A stretch of 64,000 bases of DNA from Oscillospiraceae bacterium (GCA_015065765.1 SVPP01000014.1:1-64000); one strand, 5' to 3'. Shown: positions 23,185-31,473, counted from the first letter of the stretch. Numbers and translations are program-made. The notes: generated by a model not told the origin, from the sequence alone.

Positions 23185-24123
23185 ATGAAAAATAATTTCA
23201 GAAGAATTGTATCAATCATTCTCGCCCTTACGGTTATTACAGGTGTGTTCAGTATCAATTTTGTAAGTTCATCTGCTGCGAACTATACTTCCAATTACAA
23301 GAACTATTCAGCTCCATCCGACTCTGGTGACTATGCGTACTGGAATGGTAAGAAAGTTGTCAAGGCATCAGGTACTACTGTGTCAGAGATCAAGTGGATG
23401 CAGAGTTCGCTTAACTCACTGATTGATAAAGGAATAATTTCATGTAAAAAGCTCGACGTAGACGGGTCGTTCGGACCTGCGAGTGCGGCAGCAACCAAAA
23501 AATTTCAGGCAGCAATGGGACTTACACAGGACTCATCCTTTGGCCCTGCCAGCATAAAAAAGATGAAATCTGTTCTTTCAACGAAATCAGATATATCTTC
23601 CAACGGTAAGGTGACTACATCTGCGATTCAGTCAATTCTCAACAAATACGGCTATGCCGACGGTAAATACTGGACTCTTAAGGAGACAAACAACACAAAG
23701 AGCGATTGTTCAAAAGTGAAATATACAAGAAGTGCAAACCTTTATGCAGGTGGTAATAAAGCCACAGTTTCAGGCAACTACAAGAGCTTTAACTATGAAA
23801 ATCAGTGGGAATGCCATGGCTTTGCATGCTATGTGATGGCGAAAGTCACAGGAACAGACGTAATTCCAAGAAACGGAAATACAACAAACTGGACAAAAAT
23901 TACAAAACCCACGTCGTTGAAGGTGGGAGACATTGTCAGAGCACCCGGACACACAGCAGTAGTTCTTTCGGTAGACTCAAACGGCAACTGCACATTTGCT
24001 GAATGCTGGGGTTCGGTGAACTCACAGATCAATATCGGTAAGTTCAACAATAAGTGCACCACACTTTCGAGCATTAAGAACAATTACGGCGTAGAATATG
24101 TTTATCGTTATACCGGCAAATAA
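23185..24123 (+). CDS. Secreted peptidoglycan-binding/CHAP-type cell-wall hydrolase
   Basis: A 312-residue protein with a signal peptide (residues 1 to about 31, ending SSSAA). Residues about 60-135 form a peptidoglycan-binding PG_binding_1 domain (LDVDGSFGPASAAATKKFQ and a second SSFGPASIKKMKSVL). The C-terminal part, about 190-312, looks like a CHAP/NlpC-type cysteine amidase. The likely nucleophile Cys is in WECHGFACYVM, His in GHTAVVLSVD, and an acidic partner in TFAECWGS. It probably cuts peptidoglycan peptides outside the cell. AAGGAG is upstream of the ATG. It follows the terminated 1-kb RNA and its own promoter was not recognised. Confidence 0.75.
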   Translation: MKNNFRRIVSIILALTVITGVFSINFVSSSAANYTSNYKNYSAPSDSGDYAYWNGKKVVKASGTTVSEIKWMQSSLNSLIDKGIISCKKLDVDGSFGPASAAATKKFQAAMGLTQDSSFGPASIKKMKSVLSTKSDISSNGKVTTSAIQSILNKYGYADGKYWTLKETNNTKSDCSKVKYTRSANLYAGGNKATVSGNYKSFNYENQWECHGFACYVMAKVTGTDVIPRNGNTTNWTKITKPTSLKVGDIVRAPGHTAVVLSVDSNGNCTFAECWGSVNSQINIGKFNNKCTTLSSIKNNYGVEYVYRYTGK

Positions 24124-24148
24124 AGTTTTTCTCTGAGTAAACATAATG

Positions 24149-24183
24149 AATCACCCACACCTAAAAAGTGTGGGTGATTTTTT
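24149..24183 (+). terminator. Terminator of the cell-wall hydrolase gene
   Basis: AATCACCCACAC (24149-24160) pairs with GTGTGGGTGATT (24169-24180), followed by a run of T. Confidence 0.88.
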
Positions 24184-24193
24184 TAAAATAAAC

Positions 24194-24883
24194 TTATTTT
24201 GAAAGCTTTTCGAGAAGCATTTTTGAGCAATCGATCTGGTTGGGGATGTTGCCGTTTTCGTCTTTGACTCTCCAGATGTCGGGAGTGATTTCGTCAGCAA
24301 CATAGATTTTGCCGTTTTCATCGTAACCAACTTCGATTTTGAAGTCGATGAGCTGAAGGTTGAGAGAAGCAAGTTCTTTTCTGAGAACTGCACCAACTTT
24401 TTCTACAACGTCGAGAGCTTCGTCATACTGACCTTCCTTGAGGATACCCTTCATAAGGCAGATTCTTTCTGTAACAAGGGGATCGCCCTGAGCGTCGCTC
24501 TTAAGAGTAACTTCTTTGTAGCAGGGGTCAAATTCAATGCCTTCTTCGATATCGAAACGACGGCAGAAGCTGCCTGCTGTATAGTAACGGAGAACGAATT
24601 CAAGGGGAGGAACTGTAAGGTTGCGAACCTTCATGAGACCTTCCTCAACATTTGCATCGATGAAATGTGTGGGGATGCCGTTTTTCTCCATAAGCTCGAA
24701 GAAATATTTTGAAATTGCAAGGCCGATTTTGCCCTTACCTTCAACGCTGCCGCCTACTGTGTTTGAGCCGGGGTCGAAAACGCCGTTTTCGCCTGTAGCA
24801 GAATCCTTGAAGAAAAGGTGAACAATGCCTGTTTCTTCGTCAAGAAGAACGTTTTTGGTTTTGCCTTCGTACAATTTTTTCAT
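24194..24883 (-). CDS. purC: SAICAR synthase
   Basis: A 229-residue phosphoribosylaminoimidazole-succinocarboxamide synthase for step eight of purine synthesis. It has LYEGKTKNVL at the start, the VRNLTVPPLEFVLRYYTAGSF region, and LIDFKIEVG with DEITPDIWRVKD near the C-terminus. Length is standard for the short bacterial form. AGGAG lies before the ATG. It stands alone, unlike the usual pur operon. A perfect hairpin, CGTTACC-TAAC-GGTAACG (24899-24916), lies just upstream of the ribosome site and could influence initiation. No purine riboswitch was recognised. Confidence 0.95.
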   Translation of the reverse strand: MKKLYEGKTKNVLLDEETGIVHLFFKDSATGENGVFDPGSNTVGGSVEGKGKIGLAISKYFFELMEKNGIPTHFIDANVEEGLMKVRNLTVPPLEFVLRYYTAGSFCRRFDIEEGIEFDPCYKEVTLKSDAQGDPLVTERICLMKGILKEGQYDEALDVVEKVGAVLRKELASLNLQLIDFKIEVGYDENGKIYVADEITPDIWRVKDENGNIPNQIDCSKMLLEKLSK

Positions 24884-25064
24884 TTTAAAGACTCCTTCCG
24901 TTACCTAACGGTAACGCTAAATTTTAGGGCTTCCTCAGTCCATGCAGATATTATATCACAGAAATATTTTATCTGTAAATAAAAATCTGTGAATTTTTTC
25001 AATTTTTACATCTCGTTATTCACATGGCATTCTCAGGCTTTTGTTTTTGTGAAAAATAACAAAA

Positions 25065-25889
25065 TCAGGGCATGTAGGGTGAATCGTCATACTCATAATT
25101 TTCAGGCATGACCATAGGTCTGAAATAGTTTATTGTGTAGTCAACGCCCCACTGACCTTTTTTGCCCTCCCAATAGCTTGAATGAGGCTCGATTGAAAGC
25201 ATGCCGTCATAGTCCTTTGTATAGAGAATATCCATAACTGCAGGCCACTGAATCATGTCAAGTCCTGCAGGCGCATCGTCATAGTGCTCGCCGTTTATTG
25301 TCACTCTGCCCTTAAGGTGGAAATGATAGAATCTTGAACCCCAGTCAAGCATTTCCTGAAGATAGTCACCGTTTCTTGAAAGACAGTGGGAAATGTCATA
25401 CTTGATGCCAAGCTCAGGCAGTGCAGACATGATGTAATTCCATGCTTTCGGCTCGATTACAAAGTTTTCCCAGTTACAGTTGTAGGCCGCAATTTTAACA
25501 TTTTTATCCTTTGCAAAATCAATAAGTGTTCTGAAATAATTTATTGCGATTTCGCAGTTTTCATAGAAGCTTTTGCTCTCAGTGTAGTTTACACCGCAGT
25601 TGAAAACAGGGCAGCCGATAATAGATGCTGCAGTGATGATATTCTTGTCAGCCTGAATAGCCTCGGGGATGATTTCACCGTTTTCGTCAATTCTTGTCAT
25701 GCCCCATCTGCCCATTGAGCCTACGGGGATATTATATTTTTCGCTGTAGCCTCTGATGGCTTCAGCTTTTGCTAAAAATTCTTCTGAATCATAGTTGTGG
25801 TTGACACAGAATTCAACAGCGTCAAGACCTTTGTCGTGAACATATCTGAAGTTGCCTTCTTCCCAACCGTTTATAATACCTAATTTCAT
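25065..25889 (-). CDS. Sugar-phosphate isomerase/epimerase, TIM-barrel family
   Basis: A 274-residue protein of the xylose-isomerase-like TIM-barrel (AP_endonuc_2) family. It opens MKLGIINGWEEGNFRYVHDKGLDAVEFCVNH and carries metal-site stretches VEFC, YDISHCLSRNGD, FYHFHLKGR and MLSIEPH. These contribute Glu, Asp, His and Glu ligands. Members interconvert keto- and aldo-sugars or inosose derivatives. The substrate cannot be told. ATG 25889 is six nt after AGGTGA. A consensus promoter is at 25920-25948. It is a single-gene unit. Confidence 0.78.
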   Translation of the reverse strand: MKLGIINGWEEGNFRYVHDKGLDAVEFCVNHNYDSEEFLAKAEAIRGYSEKYNIPVGSMGRWGMTRIDENGEIIPEAIQADKNIITAASIIGCPVFNCGVNYTESKSFYENCEIAINYFRTLIDFAKDKNVKIAAYNCNWENFVIEPKAWNYIMSALPELGIKYDISHCLSRNGDYLQEMLDWGSRFYHFHLKGRVTINGEHYDDAPAGLDMIQWPAVMDILYTKDYDGMLSIEPHSSYWEGKKGQWGVDYTINYFRPMVMPENYEYDDSPYMP

Positions 25890-25919
25890 AAATATCACCT
25901 CGTAAAATTTGGTAATTCA

Positions 25920-25948
25920 ATTTTAACATTACAGTAAAAGGATGTCAA
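25920..25948 (-). promoter_or_regulatory. Promoter of the sugar-phosphate isomerase gene
   Basis: Minus strand: TTGACA, 17-nt spacer, TAAAAT. It directly abuts the terminator of the XRE gene. Confidence 0.75.
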
Positions 25949-25953
25949 TAAAA

Positions 25954-25986
25954 AACGCAGTAAGACACCGAAAATCCTACTGCGTT
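25954..25986 (-). terminator. Terminator of the XRE regulator gene
   Basis: AACGCAGTA pairs with TACTGCGTT, followed on the minus strand by TTTTTATTG. Confidence 0.8.
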
Positions 25987-25992
25987 ATTTTG

Positions 25993-26190
25993 CTATTCGA
26001 TTGTAAAAAGGTCGCTCGGAGTGCACTCAAGAATCTGACAGAGCTTTTCAATGGTCTCAAGCTGTATTCCCGTCAGAGTGTTGTCACAAAGCTTGTTCAC
26101 TGTTTTGTAGGTTGTCTGCATCTCCTTGACGAGCCAGTAGCGTGTTTTATTTTTTTTGTTGAGTATTGCCTGAATATTAGTCTTAATCAT
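25993..26190 (-). CDS. Small XRE-family HTH regulator
   Basis: A 65-residue Cro/C1-type helix-turn-helix protein consisting of just the DNA-binding domain. It reads MIKTNIQAILNKKNKTRYWL, then TTYKTVNKLCDN (recognition helix region), and LETIEKLCQILECTPSDLF, the classic HTH_26/XRE ending. ATG 26190 is preceded by GGTGAT. The upstream region holds two TCACCAATG sites (26196, 26238) and an inverted TTGGTGA (26260), so it probably regulates itself and the divergent small RNA. Such tiny XRE proteins often come from phage or toxin-antitoxin modules, but no such genes are adjacent. Confidence 0.85.
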   Translation of the reverse strand: MIKTNIQAILNKKNKTRYWLVKEMQTTYKTVNKLCDNTLTGIQLETIEKLCQILECTPSDLFTIE

Positions 26191-26195
26191 AACAA

Positions 26196-26266
26196 TCACC
26201 AATGTTATTTTACCATAATAAGCAGGAAATATTTAACTCACCAATGAGTAGTATACCACTTGGTGA
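26196..26266. promoter_or_regulatory. Candidate XRE operator with three half-sites
   Basis: TCACCAATG occurs at 26196-26204 and 26238-26246, and the inverted arm TTGGTGA at 26260-26266. The 26238/26260 pair flanks GTAGTATACCAC, itself a near palindrome. On the minus strand this contains an extended -10 (TGGTATACT) for the XRE gene. On the plus strand it ends 10 nt before the -35 of the small RNA. Binding here could control both genes. Confidence 0.5.
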
Positions 26267-26275
26267 ATTGTTTTA

Positions 26276-26304
26276 TTGACAAAATTCCATATTGGATATA
26301 TAAT
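26276..26304 (+). promoter_or_regulatory. Perfect consensus promoter of the small RNA
   Basis: TTGACA (26276-26281), 17 nt, TATAAT (26299-26304). The predicted start is at 26311, the first G of the small RNA hairpin. Confidence 0.85.
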
Positions 26305-26310
26305 AAGGTT

Positions 26311-26400
26311 GTGGAAACCCTTTCTTGATAAACCACACTTCTCTGTGCCCCCACAGAGAAGGCACACCCTCTTAACGCGCATAAGAGGGTGTGTTTTTTT
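26311..26400 (+). ncRNA. Compact three-hairpin small RNA, about 90 nt
   Basis: Three hairpins follow one another almost without linkers. The first is TGTGG (26310-26314) with CCACA (26333-26337), with an 18-nt loop containing CCCTTTCTTG. The second is CTTCTCTGTG (26338-26347) with CACAGAGAAG (26352-26361), a perfect 10-bp stem with a CCCC loop. The third is CACACCCTCTTA (26363-26374) with TAAGAGGGTGTG (26382-26393), a 12-bp terminator followed by seven T. There is no ORF. The pyrimidine-rich loops could pair with ribosome sites of target mRNAs (inference). No known family is recognised. Confidence 0.75.
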
Positions 26401-27772
26401 ATCTGTCTTTAAGATTTTTATATTCTCTTCTGTCCTGAACAGCCTTGTACTGAGGACGGATGATTTTTCCGCCGTTGATAAGCTCTTCAATTCTGTGGGC
26501 AGACCAGCCTGAAATTCTTGCAACTGCAAAAATGGGAGTATAAAGCTCGCGGGGCAGTCCAAGCATGTCATAGACAAAGCCGCTGTAGAAGTCAACGTTT
26601 GCGCTGACACCCTTGTACATTTTTCTTTCCTTAGAAATGATTTCGGGAGCAATTCTTTCAACTGCAGAATAAAGCTTGTATTCCTTGGTCATGCCTTTTT
26701 CCTGAGAAAGCTTTTCTACATAACCTTTGAAAACTTTTGCTCTTGGGTCAGAAACTGAGTAAATCGCATGGCCGATACCGTAAACGAGACCTGCTTTGTC
26801 GAAAGCTTCCTTGTGAAGGATTTTTTCAACATAGCTTCTTACTTCGTCTTCGTCTTCCCAGTCTTTTACATTTTCCTTGATGTTGTCGAACATCTGGCAT
26901 ACCTTGATGTTTGCACCGCCGTGTTTCGGTCCCTTGAGGGAGCCGAGAGCTGCAGCAATTGCAGAATATGTGTCAGTGCCTGATGAAGAAACAACGTGAG
27001 TTGTGAATGTTGAGTTGTTACCGCCGCCGTGTTCAGCGTGGAGCACAAGAGCAAGGTCAAGGATTCTTGCTTCAAGCTCTGTATATTTACTGTCAATTCT
27101 CAGCATGTGGAGAAGATTTTCAGCAGTTGAAAGCTCTTTCTTCGGTTCGTGGATAAAGAATGAGCCTTTCTCGCAGATATAATACTCATAAGCCTGATAG
27201 CCGTAAACGGAAAGCAGGGGGAACATTGAAATAAGCTGTAAGCACTGACGGATAACGTTGGGGATAGATGTATCGTTTGCGTTTTTGTCATATGAATAAA
27301 GAGTGAGAACGCTTCGTGCCAGAGAGTTCATCATGTCCTCGCTGGGAGCTTTCATGATTATATCTCTTACGAAAGAGTTGGGAAGAGAACGATAGCTTGC
27401 AAGAACATTGTTGAATTCCCGAAGCTCTTCTTCTGTGGGGAGCTTTCCGAAAAGAAGAAGGTATGTAATCTCCTCAAATCCGAAACGCTTTTCGCCTACA
27501 AAACCTCCGACTAAATCGAAAATGTTGTAGCCTCTGTAGTAGAGTTCACCTTCGCAGGGGATTTCCTCGTCGCCTGACTGACGTTTGGAAATAATTTCCG
27601 AAATTTCCGTCAGACCTGTAAGAACACCCTTACCGTTAAGGTCTCTGAGACCTCTGTTTACCTTGTGTTCAACATAGAGTGATGGCTCAATCTTACATTC
27701 TTCTGTGCATTTGTCAGTATATTTCAGAATTTCGGGAGTGATTTCCGAAAAATTTCTCTTTGTAGAATTCAT
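26399..27772 (-). CDS. gltA: Citrate synthase
   Basis: A 457-residue citrate synthase joining acetyl-CoA and oxaloacetate. Signatures include ELYYRGYNIFDLV, AEHGGGNNSTFT with the catalytic His, GSLKGPKHGGAN, VYGIGHAIYSVSDPRA with the second His, and NVDFYSGFVYDMLGLP with the catalytic Asp. It is longer than E. coli-type enzymes, with an N-terminal extension of about 60 residues as in other Clostridia. No aconitase or isocitrate dehydrogenase is adjacent, so it probably feeds glutamate synthesis. The stop overlaps the T run of the convergent small RNA. AAAGGA precedes the ATG. Confidence 0.95.
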   Translation of the reverse strand: MNSTKRNFSEITPEILKYTDKCTEECKIEPSLYVEHKVNRGLRDLNGKGVLTGLTEISEIISKRQSGDEEIPCEGELYYRGYNIFDLVGGFVGEKRFGFEEITYLLLFGKLPTEEELREFNNVLASYRSLPNSFVRDIIMKAPSEDMMNSLARSVLTLYSYDKNANDTSIPNVIRQCLQLISMFPLLSVYGYQAYEYYICEKGSFFIHEPKKELSTAENLLHMLRIDSKYTELEARILDLALVLHAEHGGGNNSTFTTHVVSSSGTDTYSAIAAALGSLKGPKHGGANIKVCQMFDNIKENVKDWEDEDEVRSYVEKILHKEAFDKAGLVYGIGHAIYSVSDPRAKVFKGYVEKLSQEKGMTKEYKLYSAVERIAPEIISKERKMYKGVSANVDFYSGFVYDMLGLPRELYTPIFAVARISGWSAHRIEELINGGKIIRPQYKAVQDRREYKNLKDR

Positions 27773-27805
27773 GATTTAAATATCCTTTCGGGTTTATGGA
27801 ACTTC

Positions 27806-27834
27806 ATTTTACCATAATTTTGCCAATACTGCAA
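27806..27834 (-). promoter_or_regulatory. Promoter of gltA
   Basis: Minus strand: TTGCAG, 17-nt spacer, TAAAAT. Confidence 0.6.
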
Positions 27835-27916
27835 CAGGTGTACAAATTTGTTTACAAATTGAGAGTGAATTGTTAACATTTCGTTGTAGAAATTTACAGA
27901 AATTCAGCGATTTATC

Positions 27917-27945
27917 TTGATAAAGTGAATTTATTGTGCTAAAAT
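27917..27945 (+). promoter_or_regulatory. Promoter of the phosphohexomutase gene
   Basis: TTGATA (27917-27922), 17-nt spacer, TAAAAT (27940-27945) with an upstream TG (TGTGC). Confidence 0.6.
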
Positions 27946-27979
27946 AAAAATTCAGAAGTCAGATTGGGAGGCAAAAAAC

Positions 27980-29389
27980 ATGATTAAATTTGGCACAGGC
28001 GGCTGGAGAGCAGTCATAGGCGAGGATTTCATTCAGGAGAATATCCGTCTTGTGGCAGCAGGAATTCTTCAGCTTGCAAAAGAAGAAAACAAAACAGAAA
28101 AACCAATCATTGTCGGCTACGACAGACGTTTCCTTTCAGAGAGTGCGGCAAAATGGGTTGCTGAAACTCTTGCGGAAGGCGGCATTGAAGTGTGGTTCCT
28201 GAACAGATCAGCACCTACACCTCTTATTATGCACACCGTTATGAAAGAAGAACTTCACTACGGTATCGAAATCACAGCAAGCCACAACCCTGCAAGCTAC
28301 AACGGAATCAAGCTTATCGTTGACGAGGGCAGAGATGCTCCCCTTGAAACAACAGGCAGACTTGAAGAAATTATTGAAGAGACAAAGGACGTGAAATTCT
28401 GCAATTTTGATGACGCAGTGAAAGCGGGTAGAATTGTTTACAGAAAAAATCCTTTCAACAAATTCCTTGATGATATTATCGACCTGCTTGATATGTCTGC
28501 TCTCAGAGAAAGAGGGCTTCGCGTACTCTTTGACACAATGCACGGCTCAGGTGCATATCCTCTTCAGGTAATTTTCCACACAGCAAGATGTACAATTGAC
28601 ACAATGAATCTTAATAAGGATGCATATTTCGGCGGAATGATGCCTGCACCTACTGAAAAAACGCTGAGCATGCTTCGCCATGCTGTTGTGAAAGGCTCGT
28701 ATGACCTTGGTATTGCTATGGACGGTGACGGTGACAGACTTGGCGTTATCGATAAGTGCGGCAGATACATCAATGCCAACGAGATTCTCTGCATGCTTTA
28801 CTATTACCTTGTAAAATATAAAGGCTGGAAAGGCGGAGTAGTCCGCAACCTTGCAACAACTCATATGCTTGACAAAATCGCTGAAAGCTTTGGTGAGAAG
28901 TGCTATGAGGTTCCCGTAGGATTCAAGTATATTTCTTCAAAAATCGACGAGGTTGACGCAGTTCTCGGCGGTGAAAGCTCAGGCGGTCTGACAGTACGCG
29001 GTCACATCCACGGCAAGGACTCAGTTTATGCCGCATCGCTTTTTGCAGAAATGGTCAGCGTAATCGGTAAAAGTCCTGCAGAAATAATGGATGAGCTTGA
29101 AAATGAGTTCGGTCATTTTGAAATGGTTGAAGACAATCTTCACTTCGCACCTGATTACAAACCCGTAATCGAGAAAATCGTTTTTGAAGATAAAAAGCTT
29201 CCCGCGTTTGACAGTGAGGTTTCACGCGTCAGCTATGATGACGGCTGTAAGGTTTATTTTGCAGATGACAGCTTCGTAATCTGCAGATTCTCAGGCACAG
29301 AGCCACTTCTCAGAATTTTCGCTGAGGCAGACAATAAAGAAAAAGCAAGTAAGTACATAAAGGACTTTAAAGAGTTCCTTAATATTTAA
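27980..29389 (+). CDS. Phosphoglucomutase/phosphomannomutase
   Basis: A 469-residue alpha-D-phosphohexomutase moving phosphate between C1 and C6 of a hexose. All four active-site loops are visible: the phosphoserine loop EITASHNPASYNGIK (Ser about 95), the metal loop AMDGDGDRLGVID, the sugar loop GGESSGG, and the phosphate loop RFSGTEPLLRIF. It opens IKFGTGGWRAVIGEDF. Whether it prefers glucose or mannose phosphate cannot be read from sequence. GGGAGG precedes the ATG. It is a single-gene unit with a strong terminator. Confidence 0.93.
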   Translation: MIKFGTGGWRAVIGEDFIQENIRLVAAGILQLAKEENKTEKPIIVGYDRRFLSESAAKWVAETLAEGGIEVWFLNRSAPTPLIMHTVMKEELHYGIEITASHNPASYNGIKLIVDEGRDAPLETTGRLEEIIEETKDVKFCNFDDAVKAGRIVYRKNPFNKFLDDIIDLLDMSALRERGLRVLFDTMHGSGAYPLQVIFHTARCTIDTMNLNKDAYFGGMMPAPTEKTLSMLRHAVVKGSYDLGIAMDGDGDRLGVIDKCGRYINANEILCMLYYYLVKYKGWKGGVVRNLATTHMLDKIAESFGEKCYEVPVGFKYISSKIDEVDAVLGGESSGGLTVRGHIHGKDSVYAASLFAEMVSVIGKSPAEIMDELENEFGHFEMVEDNLHFAPDYKPVIEKIVFEDKKLPAFDSEVSRVSYDDGCKVYFADDSFVICRFSGTEPLLRIFAEADNKEKASKYIKDFKEFLNI

Positions 29390-29391
29390 TG

Positions 29392-29422
29392 AAAAAGCTC
29401 TCCTGCAGGAGAGCTTTTTTAA
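29392..29422 (+). terminator. Terminator of the phosphohexomutase gene
   Basis: AAAAAGCTCTCCTGCAGGAGAGCTTTTTT is a near-perfect palindrome with its own T run. It may also serve the convergent minus-strand operon. Confidence 0.88.
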
Positions 29423-29442
29423 TGCAGAAAAGAATCACAAAC

Positions 29443-29895
29443 TCATTCTCCCACCCACATTTTTACAACCTCTGCGTTATCTTTTCTTATTGCCACAGAA
29501 AAGCATGCACCTGAGTGAATTTCATTTTCATTTTCGCTTTCTTCCCATAAGGAAACTATCCAAACTTCTCTTTTATTGTCAAAGAAAACATGCTGAGGAA
29601 CATAACCGGGGAAAAATCCTTTTTTCTGAAAACCTGATGTTATGCCTTCGGCAATTTTTATTGCCGTTTCTTTGTCGGGAACACAAGTGTCTGTGATGGT
29701 GTCATCTTCACTGATATTCCAATCGAACGTTCCTGTTTCGTAAGGGATTTCTTCAATGATATTCCGATCGTATACTCCTGTCTCATATGAAATTTCAGAC
29801 GGAGGTGCAACCTCTTTGTCAGTACCGCAGGAGCAAAGGAAAATCAGGGAGACTAAAAGCAAAATCAGTATCTTTATTTTATGGTTTATATCCAT
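29443..29895 (-). CDS. Lipoprotein with NTF2-like C-terminal domain
   Basis: A 150-residue protein from ATG 29895 (GAGGTA 7 nt upstream). The signal peptide ends in the lipobox FLCSC. A Thr/Tyr-rich segment follows with two similar EISYETGVYDRNI / EIPYETGTFDWNI units. The C-terminal part (DKETAIKIAEGI...VFFDNKREVWIVSLWEE...CFSVAIRKDNAEVVKMWVGE) resembles the small NTF2-fold immunity-like domain (PF15631-type), from memory. It overlaps the anti-sigma-like gene by 17 nt and so probably belongs to the sigma operon. It may act in envelope sensing. Confidence 0.6.
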   Translation of the reverse strand: MDINHKIKILILLLVSLIFLCSCGTDKEVAPPSEISYETGVYDRNIIEEIPYETGTFDWNISEDDTITDTCVPDKETAIKIAEGITSGFQKKGFFPGYVPQHVFFDNKREVWIVSLWEESENENEIHSGACFSVAIRKDNAEVVKMWVGE

Positions 29896-30916
29896 TTGAG
29901 AATACCTCGGTGACAGGAAGTTTTTCTGCTGTTTCATCGTAAACTACAGGTGAGTCTGTTGTGTAAACAAGTTTTTTGCCCTCGTAATTTTCCATGACAT
30001 AATCAATGAATTTTTCAGATTTTTCTCTGCCGATAAAGAATACGGTCTCGCGGTGGAAAATGTTTATGATGAGATATCCGTCTTTCGTAACTGCTATGCT
30101 TCCGTCAGAGGAAAAAGGTGAAATTTCAATTTCTACGGAAAAATCAGGGATTAGTATCCTGTCCGTTACCTTTATTGCTGTAAGTGTAGTGTCATCAAGG
30201 AGCATTTTCAATATTACGTCTGTGTCGATTTTTTCATATCTGATAAGAGCAATATCGTCCTCTTTGTAATAACCGTCAATGGCTTTCAGATTGTCACGGA
30301 GCTTCAGCTCATCAATAATTTCGCCTGATGTTTCAAACTCATAGAAATCATTTAAATATACAAAAAACTTATCGCTCTCTTCAAATTTTACTGCAATGGC
30401 AATTTTATCTGAAAATTTCTTCAACTTATAAACCGAAGCATCTTTCGTATGACTTTTGTTGTCAAACGGATCTGTGCCTTCTGCTTTTACAGTGGTGATT
30501 TTTTCACCTGTTTCAGCTTCAGAAGCAGTTATATTATGGTTGTAATATATTGCAGACCTGTATTGAAGCTTATCGTATCGCTGATTGATGTCGAGGCTTT
30601 TCCAGAAATTTTCATCAATGGGAATCCTTGTGGCTTCTTCAATGACGATTTCTGTGTTTCCTTCTTCAAAAACTTCTTCATTACTTTCAGTGACTAAGGC
30701 TGTTGTTGTCTCTTCTTCGCTGATGACACCGCCGTCATAGATGTTACTTATGTGATTTATTGTAATACCTATACCGACTGCAAGAATTATACACGCTGCA
30801 GCGGCTATCCATTTAATATATGTTTTTTTACTCTTTGCTTTTTTCTCAGGCTCTGCTTCTTCTATGAGTTCATCGTCAATATCCGTCAGAGCTTCGAGGA
30901 TTTTCTTTTCTTTCAT
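29879..30916 (-). CDS. Membrane-anchored anti-sigma-like protein
   Basis: A 345-residue protein. The cytosolic N-terminus is acidic (MKEKKILEALTDIDDELIEE), then comes one membrane segment (about residues 34-53, WIAAAACIILAVGIGITI), and then an extracytoplasmic domain of about 290 residues. The start overlaps the ECF sigma gene by four nt (ATGA). That coupling and the topology fit an anti-sigma factor that holds the sigma factor until an outside signal arrives. No zinc-binding anti-sigma motif (HxxxCxxC) is present, so assignment rests on position and topology. Confidence 0.6.
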   Translation of the reverse strand: MKEKKILEALTDIDDELIEEAEPEKKAKSKKTYIKWIAAAACIILAVGIGITINHISNIYDGGVISEEETTTALVTESNEEVFEEGNTEIVIEEATRIPIDENFWKSLDINQRYDKLQYRSAIYYNHNITASEAETGEKITTVKAEGTDPFDNKSHTKDASVYKLKKFSDKIAIAVKFEESDKFFVYLNDFYEFETSGEIIDELKLRDNLKAIDGYYKEDDIALIRYEKIDTDVILKMLLDDTTLTAIKVTDRILIPDFSVEIEISPFSSDGSIAVTKDGYLIINIFHRETVFFIGREKSEKFIDYVMENYEGKKLVYTTDSPVVYDETAEKLPVTEVFSNGYKP

Positions 30917-31473
30917 ATCTCAACACCTTCCTTTTCTAAAAATATTTTCAGGTTTTCCCTTGTTCTCATAAGGCTCATTTTGACCTTGCTTTCAGTGAAA
31001 GAGTTTTCTTTTGCGATTTCTTTAATCGGCATCATGTACCAGTATCTTTGCAGAAAAATTTTTCTGTTTTCACTTGTCAGCGTTTTCAGAAATGAGCTGA
31101 GGTTTTCTGCCAGTGCACGATTGTCAATTTCTTTTTCCGTATAATTGGGAGAGGGGATGCACTCTGAAATTTCATCCAGTACGAGGGTGATTTCCGTGCT
31201 TCCTCTCTTTTTGGCAGAAAGCTTATCAAGTACATCCAGAGCAAGATTTCTTGTGATTTTACCGAGAAAAACAGAAAGCTTTTCAGGCTTCTTCGGCGGA
31301 ATGGAATTCCATGCCTTTGCATATGTATCGTTCACACATTCTTCGGAATCTTCGTGATTTCTGAGAATATTCAGGGCGATAGAATAGCAGTATCTGCCGT
31401 ATTTGTTTTCACTTTCCGTAATAGCTTGTTCGTTGCGTTTCCAATATAATGCAACAATTTCTCTGTCTTCCAT
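30913..31473 (-). CDS. ECF-type RNA polymerase sigma factor
   Basis: A 186-residue sigma-70 family factor of the extracytoplasmic-function group. Region 2 runs through YGRYCYSIALNILRNHEDSEECVNDTYAKAW, the conserved DAEDxxQ-like stretch. Region 4 runs through RKIFLQRYWYMMPIKEIAKENSFTESKVKMSLMRTRENLK. ATG 31473 is seven nt after AAAGGAGG; the upstream in-frame GTG overlaps that site. It is the first gene of a three-gene operon with an anti-sigma-like membrane protein and a lipoprotein. Its target promoters are unknown. Confidence 0.9.
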   Translation of the reverse strand: MEDREIVALYWKRNEQAITESENKYGRYCYSIALNILRNHEDSEECVNDTYAKAWNSIPPKKPEKLSVFLGKITRNLALDVLDKLSAKKRGSTEITLVLDEISECIPSPNYTEKEIDNRALAENLSSFLKTLTSENRKIFLQRYWYMMPIKEIAKENSFTESKVKMSLMRTRENLKIFLEKEGVEI

